From: CBDUXT01 sp965371245
GTDB taxonomy: Bacteria; Planctomycetota; Phycisphaerae; UBA1845
Direction: 5' to 3'
Length of the DNA: 14,718 nucleotides
Assembly (NCBI GenBank): GCA_965371245.1
Contig: CBDUXT010000120.1
Location: forward strand, 1 to 14,718
The notes under the pieces were generated by a model, which had not been told where the DNA came from, did no database searches, and worked only from the letters and a program-made list of their open reading frames with translations. The position numbers and the translations under genes are program-made. Below are positions 6,501 through 12,423 of this stretch, one piece after another. How positions within the stretch are numbered: position 1 is the first letter of the stretch; the number at the start of each line of letters is the position of its first letter.

Positions 6501-7195
6501 GCCGCCGAGGATAGAAAGGTGGGGGGCTGGTGTCTATTGGGCAGCAGCGGATTGGTCCGTTCTGGCCCATCCAATTCGGCGCCGGGTGGCACGGGCAAAC
6601 TTGTTCCTGAGTATCCATGTACCTCAGCCGCTTTGAGTTCGGGGTACGTCATTGCCTGGACCTTCGTACAGGTGTCGAGGAGCATGGAGAAAAGGTCACT
6701 TTCCTGGCAACGTCGGTTGAGTCGGTAGGCAAACTCTCCGAGGTAGCGGACGGCGCGCTTGCCAGCGATGGCATGGTGTCGATCCAAGATGAACCGTTTG
6801 AGATTCGAGACGAGGGCATGCACCCGGGGAAAGGCCGTCACCGCCTTGGTGCCGTGGGAGCCGACGACTACGGCCTCATGCGCGTAACCCAACGTGCCCG
6901 AGCCCTGGTAGATGCTCAGTCCGTCGTTTGGGACGCTGCAACAAGAATCCAGACGCGCCCGTACAAACGCCTCCGCGCCTCGCTTGTTCAAACGCCGCGC
7001 GGGTAGCAGGGTCGGGCACCCCAGCCCCCCGGTCCTGGTCACCTCGACCGCCACGAAGAACGGCGTTTTTCCCTTCGCCCCTCGCCCACGCCGGCCGGAT
7101 TGGAATCCGCCGAGGTACGCGTCGTCCAGCTCCACGAGGCCGTGCAACACGCGAGCCATCTCGCCGGTCCCCAACGCAGCGGGTTCTGTGTACAC
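6497..7195 (-). pseudogene. 5'-truncated IS1595/ISXO2-type transposase
   Basis: Remnant of an IS1595-family (ISXO2-like DDE domain) transposase. Numbering from the open frame's GTG at 7195, the conserved core begins at about residue 13 (nt 7159) with VELDDAYLGG, which carries the first catalytic Asp24. NDGLSIYQG carries Asp91, RVHALVSNLKRF carries Asn131, and the closing GEFAYRLNRR segment is intact. Full-length members are about 300 residues and begin with a zinc ribbon and helix-turn-helix; none of that is present, and the sequence upstream is the start of thiF. The first dozen residues and about the last 30 (after HGYSGTSLPVPPG) look like fortuitous read-through. Its stop overlaps the carA start. 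Terminal inverted repeats were not identified. It is most likely inactive. Confidence 0.82.
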
Positions 7196-7202
7196 TCACC
7201 AC

Positions 7203-8276
7203 ATGCCCAGCGAACCCGAGCCCACTTCGCCACCCGTTCCCGAAGACCTGGCGCGATATTCGCGTCAGATTCTTTTCGAGGGAATCGGCGTCGAGGGTCA
7301 GCGCCGACTGGGCGGTTCGCGCGTGGTGTTGATCGGGTGTGGAGCACTGGGAACCGTGCTCGCCAACACGCTCGTTCGCGCGGGCGTCGGTTTTCTGCGA
7401 ATCTGCGACCGGGATTACATCGAGCGAGACAACCTCCAGCGGCAGGTGCTGTTCGACGAAGAGGATCTGGCCGCGAACCTGCCCAAAGCCGTCGCGGCCA
7501 CGGCCAAGCTGCGAAAGATCAACAGCGAGGTCACGGTCGAGGCCATCGTTGAGGATGTCAACGCCTCCAACATCGAACGCCTGGCTCTGGGCGCAGATCT
7601 TCTCCTCGACGGCACGGACAACTTCGAGACACGGTTCTTGATTAACGATCTGGCCGTCAAGTCGGGTCGGCCCTGGGTGTACGGAGCCGTCGTGGGCGCC
7701 ACCGGGCTTTCCATGACGATCATCCCGCACGACACGCCATGCCTCCGCTGTGTTTTCGAGGAAGCTCCGCCGCCGGAACTGAGCCCGACGTGCGACACGG
7801 CCGGCGTCCTGGGGACCGTGGTCAATCTTGTGGCGGCCCTTCAGGCGACCGAAGCGATCAAGCTGTTGACCGGGCGGACGCAGGAGATCAACCGCAGCTT
7901 GGTCCACGTGGACATATGGCAGGCGCGATTCGCAAATATGAAGATGGGCAGCACCCGCGAGAAGGGTGATTGCCCCTGCTGCCAGCGAGGCGAGTTCCCT
8001 TTCCTGAGTGGGGAGCGCGGCAGCGCGACCACGACGCTGTGCGGCCGGGAAGCCGTGCAGGTCAGCCGGCGCGATCCGGGGACCATCGATCTGACGGCCC
8101 TGGCGGCCAAGCTTGCGCCCGCCGCCACCGGAGCCGTACGTCAGAACGAGTTCCTTCTCCGCGTAGCCATCGACGGGTATGACATGACGGTCTTCCCGGA
8201 CGGTCGGGCCATCATTAAGGGCACCGACGACCCCGACAAGGCGCGCAGCCTCGTGGCCAAGTACCTGGGCGCGTAG
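7203..8276 (+). CDS. ThiF/MoeB-family E1-like adenylyltransferase
   Basis: A 357-residue enzyme that should adenylate the C-terminal Gly-Gly of a ubiquitin-like sulfur carrier (ThiS, MoaD or CysO type) using ATP. The N terminus has RYSRQILFEGIGVEGQRRL, the classic opening of the family. The nucleotide loop is G45-C-G-A-L-G50, followed by DRDYIERDNLQRQ (71-81 region) with the catalytic Arg/Gln. Two zinc-binding pairs are Cys180/Cys183 (CLRC) and Cys257/Cys260 (CPCC). Cys197 in SPTCDTAGVLG is the likely conserved active-site Cys. No rhodanese domain follows. Instead a ~85-residue C-terminal domain begins near TLCGREAVQV and ends with GYDMTVFPDGRAIIKGTDD, as in some Bacillus-type ThiF proteins. 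The start at 7203 has no ribosome binding site. The downstream JAMM and cysteine synthase genes suggest a role in cysteine synthesis; thiamine or molybdopterin synthesis are alternatives. Confidence 0.93.
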   Translation: MPSEPEPTSPPVPEDLARYSRQILFEGIGVEGQRRLGGSRVVLIGCGALGTVLANTLVRAGVGFLRICDRDYIERDNLQRQVLFDEEDLAANLPKAVAATAKLRKINSEVTVEAIVEDVNASNIERLALGADLLLDGTDNFETRFLINDLAVKSGRPWVYGAVVGATGLSMTIIPHDTPCLRCVFEEAPPPELSPTCDTAGVLGTVVNLVAALQATEAIKLLTGRTQEINRSLVHVDIWQARFANMKMGSTREKGDCPCCQRGEFPFLSGERGSATTTLCGREAVQVSRRDPGTIDLTALAAKLAPAATGAVRQNEFLLRVAIDGYDMTVFPDGRAIIKGTDDPDKARSLVAKYLGA

Positions 8277-8334
8277 GGCATCGCCCGGTGTGACTTGAGG
8301 GATGAGGCTGTGCGTGTTTTCCGAATCGGGGTGG

Positions 8335-8358
8335 CATGGCCACGCTTGCGTGGCCATG
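8335..8358. repeat. Perfect 11-bp palindromic hairpin between thiF and the JAMM gene
   Basis: CATGGCCACGC (8335-8345) and GCGTGGCCATG (8348-8358) are exact reverse complements separated by TT. It lies in the 126-bp gap after thiF and could act as an attenuator, mRNA processing site or dispersed repeat. Palindromes built on GGCCACGC are, from memory, common between genes in planctomycetes. Confidence 0.6.
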
Positions 8359-8402
8359 GGGGTACGGAACGTGCAGTCGCGACGATCAAGAGGAATCATT
8401 CG

Positions 8403-8831
8403 ATGGCCTTGCGAATTGGTCAAGCCCACCTGGCTTCACTGGAACGGCACGCCCGCCTGAGTCGGCCGATCGAGTGTTGCGGCCTACTCGTCGGTTGCCG
8501 GCGCGGAAGCGACCTTGTCGTGGATCGCGCGATCCCCTGCCGCAACATTTCACAGGGCGACCGCCGGCGGCGGTATCAGATCGACTGGTCGATCCTGGGC
8601 AAGACGCTTCGAGCCAGCCGATTGGGGCAGGGCGAAATCGTGGCCTTCTACCATTCGCATCCCGACGGTTCGCGGCGTCCCTCCCGGCATGACACCGACC
8701 TTGCCTGGTCTGACTATGCCTATGTGATCGTCAGCGTACCGTCGTGCGGGTTCGGTTCGGCGACGATCGGGTGCTGGCGAATGCCCGCCGACCGCGGGGG
8801 GTTTGTTGCAGAAACGATCGTATCCGTGTAG
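8403..8831 (+). CDS. JAMM/MPN+ metallopeptidase, Mec-like
   Basis: A 142-residue JAB1/MPN zinc metallopeptidase. The full catalytic set is visible: Glu24 in PIECCGLLVG, and the HxHx7Sx2D motif at His84, His86, Ser94 and Asp97 (HSHPDGSRRPSRHD). Stand-alone bacterial members such as Mec of Mycobacterium tuberculosis cut the cysteine adduct from the C terminus of the sulfur carrier CysO, releasing free cysteine; others process ThiS-like proteins. ATG 8403 is preceded by AGAGGA 8 nt upstream; the frame extends further upstream without a site. It lies between thiF and the cysteine synthase gene on one strand, which strongly suggests the Mec role. The fold and active site are firm; the substrate is inferred from context. 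Confidence 0.92.
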   Translation: MALRIGQAHLASLERHARLSRPIECCGLLVGCRRGSDLVVDRAIPCRNISQGDRRRRYQIDWSILGKTLRASRLGQGEIVAFYHSHPDGSRRPSRHDTDLAWSDYAYVIVSVPSCGFGSATIGCWRMPADRGGFVAETIVSV

Positions 8832-8838
8832 TCCGGCG

Positions 8839-8867
8839 TTGACGTCGGGGGGTCTGGTTTTTATCGT
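8839..8867 (+). promoter_or_regulatory. Candidate sigma70 promoter for the cysteine synthase gene
   Basis: TTGACG (8839-8844) and TATCGT (8862-8867) are separated by exactly 17 nt, matching 5 of 6 and 4 of 6 consensus positions. Initiation near 8874 would give a ~44-nt leader with the ribosome binding site AGGGAGA. It would allow expression independent of the two genes upstream. Confidence 0.5.
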
Positions 8868-8917
8868 GCGGGCTGGCTGATATCGATCCGCTTCAGGACG
8901 TGATAGGGAGAATCGAC

Positions 8918-9862
8918 ATGGGACGCACCAGCGACAGCATCATGCACGCCATCGGGCGAACGCCCCTGGTGAGAATTAACCGGATCATCGATGGGGCAGC
9001 GACGGTGTATGCCAAGCTGGAGTTCTACAACCCGCTCTCGAGCGTAAAGGATCGTATCGGAGATGCCATGATCACCGCCGGGGAGCGCGACGGCAGGATC
9101 AATCCTGATACGACGATCGTGGAGCCTACCTCCGGCAACACGGGGATCGCCCTGGCCTTTGTTTGTGCAGCCAAGGGCTACAAGCTCACCTTGACGATGC
9201 CCGAGAGCATGTCCGTGGAGCGGCGGGCCATCCTGAAGGCCCATGGCGCGTCGGTCGTTCTCACGCCGGCTGCCGAAGGCATGAAAGGCGCCCTGGCCGC
9301 CGCCGAAAAAATCGCCAAAGACACGCCCAACTCATTTATGCCCCAGCAGTTCGACAACCCGGCCAACCCGGAGGTTCATCGCCGGACCACAGCGCAGGAG
9401 ATATGGGACGACACCGACGGGAAGGCCGATATCCTGGTCTCGGGTGTCGGAACGGGGGGCACGATCACCGGCGTGGGTGAGGAGATCAAGTCGAAGAAGC
9501 CCGCCTTCAAGTGCTACGCCATCGAGCCGGAAGCGTCCCCGGTGATTTCGCAGATGCGCGAAGGCAAGGAGATCAAGCCGGGTAAACACATGATCCAGGG
9601 GATCGGCGCGGGTTTCATCCCCAGTATTTTGAACCTCGACGTGGTCGATGACGTGGTATGCCTCTCGAACGAAGACGCCATCGCGTGGGCTCGCCGTGCG
9701 GCCAAGGAAGAGGGAATCCTGTGCGGGATCTCTTCGGGGGCGGCGCTGTGTGCGGCCAACCGCATCGCCAACATGCCCGAGAACAGGGGCAAGATCATTA
9801 TCGCGATCCTTCCGAGCGGCGGTGATCGCTATCTATCGACACCGCTTTTTGCATCCGACTAG
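8918..9862 (+). CDS. Cysteine synthase, CysK/CysM type (PLP-dependent)
   Basis: A 314-residue PLP enzyme that makes cysteine from an activated serine (O-acetylserine, or O-phosphoserine in CysM of Mycobacterium) and a sulfide or thiocarboxylate donor. The PLP lysine is Lys44 in SSVKDRIG, the substrate loop is TSGNTG (Ser72-Gly76), the phosphate-binding loop is GTGGT (178-182), and GISSGAA near the C terminus holds the pyridine-contacting Ser. Length matches the family (~310). The start is ATG 8918 with AGGGAGA 6 nt upstream; a GTG at 8900 in frame is less well placed. With thiF and the JAMM protease immediately upstream, use of a protein thiocarboxylate as sulfur source is plausible. CysK and CysM cannot be separated safely by eye, so no symbol is given. 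Confidence 0.95.
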   Translation: MGRTSDSIMHAIGRTPLVRINRIIDGAATVYAKLEFYNPLSSVKDRIGDAMITAGERDGRINPDTTIVEPTSGNTGIALAFVCAAKGYKLTLTMPESMSVERRAILKAHGASVVLTPAAEGMKGALAAAEKIAKDTPNSFMPQQFDNPANPEVHRRTTAQEIWDDTDGKADILVSGVGTGGTITGVGEEIKSKKPAFKCYAIEPEASPVISQMREGKEIKPGKHMIQGIGAGFIPSILNLDVVDDVVCLSNEDAIAWARRAAKEEGILCGISSGAALCAANRIANMPENRGKIIIAILPSGGDRYLSTPLFASD

Positions 9863-9890
9863 TGCATCGTCACGCGTAAACTTGCGGGTT

Positions 9891-9971
9891 GGGTGGCCCA
9901 CCTCTTTAGAGGTGGGGGACGCGAATCCGGAGACCATTCGAGTCCCCCACCTCTAAAGAGGTGGGCCACCC
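9891..9971. repeat. Large inverted repeat with 30-bp arms and nested palindromes
   Basis: The arms 9891-9920 and 9942-9971 are perfect reverse complements over 30 bp, separated by a 21-nt loop, with GCGGGTT/AACCCGC (9884-9890, 9980-9986) as an outer imperfect extension. Each arm is itself nearly palindromic around CCACCTCTTTAGAGGTGG, so alternative hairpins or a cruciform are possible. It begins 28 nt after the cysteine synthase stop. It could terminate transcription from both sides, or be a dispersed palindromic repeat element. Confidence 0.8.
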
Positions 9972-10373
9972 ACCGAGCAAACCCGCAGATTCAAGGTTGA
10001 CCATACACTAGTGCTTTGACCCGGCTCATTTGATGGCTGGCGCCCGATCGGGACGATCCCGGACTCGGATCCGACGCCGGCATGGAGACGCGCGAGATAC
10101 ACTGGCCGCGCTTCGCTCGGCCATGCCACCCATCAATTCAAGTGTGTCGGAGTTTCAGGCAGGTGCTCGCCAGAGGTCGCCTGAACGTTCTCGACCCGAT
10201 GCGTGGTCGTCCTCGCGCTGTGAATTGGCCTTCGCGCCGCCTAATCGGACGGTTGTCCCGAGGGTCGGATCGGGATTGAGCGGGGGACAGATGCATCAGT
10301 GGTTTGCGTCTCGGCCCACCCCGATTGGGTCGTGATCGATACCAGCGGGCCACTTCCGGACCCGGACCACAGT

Positions 10374-10402
10374 TTGACCGGACAGGTGGTCGAGAGTATA
10401 GT
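10374..10402 (+). promoter_or_regulatory. Near-consensus sigma70 promoter upstream of the kinase gene
   Basis: TTGACC (10374-10379) and TATAGT (10397-10402) are separated by exactly 17 nt, each matching 5 of 6 consensus positions; this is the best promoter in the window. Initiation near 10409 would leave about 350 nt before the kinase start, long enough for a structured leader or a separate small RNA. Confidence 0.55.
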
Positions 10403-10758
10403 GAGGGCGATTGCGGGAGGTTTAGCCAAACGCGGTATTCATACGAGCCCCTACTAGGGTTCACCAGTTGCTGTTGTTCGCCATAATTCATTAGTCTCCC
10501 CATCTTCGCGTCTGGCTGACAGATCCCGCTTGTTTGACGAGACGTCTGCGTCTCGAAATCTGAACGTCGCGAGGCCGACCCGTGCGGTCTCGTCCGAGCT
10601 TGCGCTGCTTGCGGGCGCGGATCGCCGTGCAAGATGCATCGGTTGGATCCGTGCCGGGTTGCTGCGCCGGCAAAGGTCGGAAGAAAGCCGTCGGCTGGGT
10701 CCGGCGTGTCTTCCCGACGGGCTCGTCGCATGGCGCATTCTCTGGAAGCGGTGGGGTC

Positions 10759-11703
10759 ATGGCTGTAGACATCCCGAACTATCGAGTCGTCGAGAAACTC
10801 GGCGTCGGCGCGCGGACGCGAATATTCCGTGCCCGGTGTATGCGGACCGGCAAGGACTATGCGATCAAGATCGTCAAGATCGTTGATCCGGAGGATACCG
10901 CCTTCATCGACCTGCTCCGAACGGAGCACGTCATCGGGACCGCCGTCGATCATCCCGTCATCCGGAAGGTGTTTGAACTTCGCATGCTGCGCCGTCGACT
11001 CCGCGTCCACGGCGCCATTCTATTCATGGAGTACATCCAGGGCATCTCCCTCGCCGACAAGGAGTTCAAACGCCCCCTCGCGGAAGTCCTTCGAATCTTT
11101 GTAGACGCTGCCGAGGGTCTGCACGCAATGCATCAGGCCGGCTACGTTCACGCCGATCTCAAGCCGAACAACATCATGTTGACGGTGGACGAGGAAGTGA
11201 AGCTCATCGATCTCGGGCAAAGCGCCAAGATTCATGAGTCCAAGCCGCGCATCCAGGGAACCATTCACTACATCGCCCCGGAGCAGGTCCATCGAGGCCC
11301 GTTGGATCAGCGCACGGACGTGTTCGGCCTGGGCGCCACCCTCTATCGGATGCTCATGGGCCGACCGATCAAGACCAAGATGAATCAGACCATCAACATG
11401 AACGCCCAGGGGCTAGCCGGCACACGTGCCCAGGGCGACGGCGGGCCGCTCCTTGAGGAACTCACCCCCTGTATCTCCCGGCTGATCGACGACGCGTGCC
11501 AGTTGGAACCGGAAAAGCGAATCCCGGACATGCCGGCCATGATTCAGAGGTTGGGGTTGGCCCAAACGATTGTTCAGAAACAAGACGCGGCGCAGACCGG
11601 TGCTGCTTCCGAGGGGGCGGAGGCGGGCGGGATCGCTCCGATGGATGACGCGCTCACCGGAGTTCCCGATCAGGTCGAGGAACCCGGCGACGTCGATCCA
11701 TGA
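10759..11703 (+). CDS. Hanks-type Ser/Thr protein kinase, soluble
   Basis: A 314-residue protein that is almost entirely one kinase domain. The glycine-rich loop is LGVGARTRIF (14-23), the ATP-anchoring Lys37 is in YAIKIVK, and Glu56 is the likely alphaC partner. The catalytic loop reads HADLKPNN (131-138) with Asp133, so the usual HRD Arg is replaced by Ala. The metal-binding motif is DLG (151-153) and the activation segment ends APE (173-175). A catalytically active non-RD kinase is therefore likely. There is no transmembrane segment, PASTA or other sensor domain; the last ~50 residues (after QTIVQKQDAAQ) are acidic and low complexity. ATG 10759 follows GGTGGGG; the frame is open upstream to 10582 but without kinase homology. 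Substrate unknown. It stands alone, with a long leader. Confidence 0.92.
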   Translation: MAVDIPNYRVVEKLGVGARTRIFRARCMRTGKDYAIKIVKIVDPEDTAFIDLLRTEHVIGTAVDHPVIRKVFELRMLRRRLRVHGAILFMEYIQGISLADKEFKRPLAEVLRIFVDAAEGLHAMHQAGYVHADLKPNNIMLTVDEEVKLIDLGQSAKIHESKPRIQGTIHYIAPEQVHRGPLDQRTDVFGLGATLYRMLMGRPIKTKMNQTINMNAQGLAGTRAQGDGGPLLEELTPCISRLIDDACQLEPEKRIPDMPAMIQRLGLAQTIVQKQDAAQTGAASEGAEAGGIAPMDDALTGVPDQVEEPGDVDP

Positions 11704-11711
11704 CACGTCTG

Positions 11712-11728
11712 CGCCGCTCGTAGCGGCG
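11712..11728 (+). terminator. Hairpin just after the kinase gene
   Basis: CGCCGCT (11712-11718) and AGCGGCG (11722-11728) form a perfect 7-bp GC-rich stem with a CGT loop, 9 nt after the kinase stop. The sequence after it (AAGCTTGTTCC) has only a weak T content, so intrinsic termination is possible but not certain. Confidence 0.45.
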
Positions 11729-11961
11729 AAGCTTGTTCCGCAGAGCCCCGTCCACCGACCGGTGCGCCGCGCGGTTCACGGATTCTCCCCACGATGCCGC
11801 TTGTGACCTTCTGCCCCCCCTCCCTTCAACGCAGGGAAGCTCCCATGGGTGAACGGCGGGGCGGTCGCCCGATGCGCGATGCAGGGCCGGCTGGGTGCGG
11901 GCCGGGATCAGGGGTCGGTTGAATCGTCTGCGCAAAAATTACGGTGCGCATAAAAAAGGCG

Positions 11962-12005
11962 TGCGGCACCCCGAAAAGAAATTGGCGCGGTCAAAGGGTG
12001 CCGCA
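11962..12005 (+). promoter_or_regulatory. 10-bp stem-loop in A/T-richer intergenic segment
   Basis: TGCGGCACCC (11962-11971) and GGGTGCCGCA (11996-12005) are exact complements around a 24-nt purine-rich loop. It could belong to an untranslated leader or a small RNA; it matches no RNA family I can name. Confidence 0.4.
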
Positions 12006-12017
12006 GCGAGTGGAAGC
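12000..12017 (+). repeat. 18-bp exact repeat, copy 2
   Basis: Identical to 5134-5151 (GCCGCAGCGAGTGGAAGC). This copy overlaps the right arm of the stem-loop at 11962-12005, whereas copy 1 has no such partner arm. Confidence 0.6.
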
Positions 12018-12423
12018 TTCGTTGTAACAAGAGGTTGCAACAGTAGACCCGGGACGAGTCAAACATTGCCGCACAACCGTTCAATAGTATATCGGCTGAG
12101 ACCGGTTCGTCAACAGGGTCCGCAAAAGATTTCCGAGCTGACGGCGTCATTCGCTCAGTTCGATGCCGAGCGTTCGCCACGAAGCCGAGGAGGATCACTC
12201 ACGCGGCGACCGCTCGCTGCTTCCCAACGCGCGCCAAGCGACTGACCCGGTTATCGGTCGATGGGCGGTCCGGGCCATCGTCTTGCCCGGCGGAGGCCGA
12301 ACGGCCTCCCGAAACGCGACCGGAGCCGGCGCGATTTCTATCTCGGCGCCGTCGTCCCGCTCGACGATACCTCAGGGGGAACTCGGGTCGGTCGGGGACG
12401 CATGTTCACTTGGGGAATCGCCC

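Larger units (their letters stand above)
9863..10758. other. Long intergenic region between the cysteine synthase and kinase genes
   Basis: About 900 bp without a convincing gene. It contains the large inverted repeat (9891-9971); an imperfect 9-bp hairpin at 10103-10123 with a TTC loop; a near-consensus promoter at 10374-10402; and a 7-bp hairpin, CGAGACG/CGTCTCG, at 10538-10555. Small open frames on both strands (for example 10030-10335) are arginine/serine-rich, lack ribosome binding sites and look like chance frames. The stretch after the promoter is probably the kinase mRNA leader, or an unannotated small RNA. Confidence 0.5.
11704..12423. other. Long intergenic region between kinase and herA-like genes
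   Basis: A 720-bp gap without a convincing gene. After the hairpin at 11712-11728, the part at 11935-12095 is visibly more A/T-rich than its surroundings. It contains a 10-bp perfect stem (11962-11971 with 11996-12005), the second copy of an 18-bp repeat (12000-12017) and a small stem at 12022-12040. TTGCCG (12066) and TATATC (12088) with a 16-nt spacer could be a weak promoter for the downstream gene. The frame 11895-12245 is open and Lys/Arg-rich but has no ribosome binding site. Confidence 0.5.

Noticed and set aside
6876..8429. 517-residue minus-strand open frame opposite thiF
   Set aside because: Antisense to a gene with full E1-family motifs; its last part is the transposase read out of frame.
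9891..9971. CRISPR repeat pair or integron attC site
   Set aside because: Only one inverted pair with no spaced direct repeats, no cas genes, and no integron integrase or cassette nearby.
10030..10335. 101-residue open frame between cysteine synthase and kinase genes
   Set aside because: Arg/Ser-rich chance composition, no ribosome binding site, upstream of the promoter that serves the kinase.
11895..12245. 116-residue basic open frame in the gap before herA
   Set aside because: No ribosome binding site, it begins with a GTG in GC-rich sequence, and it crosses a strong hairpin and a repeat.
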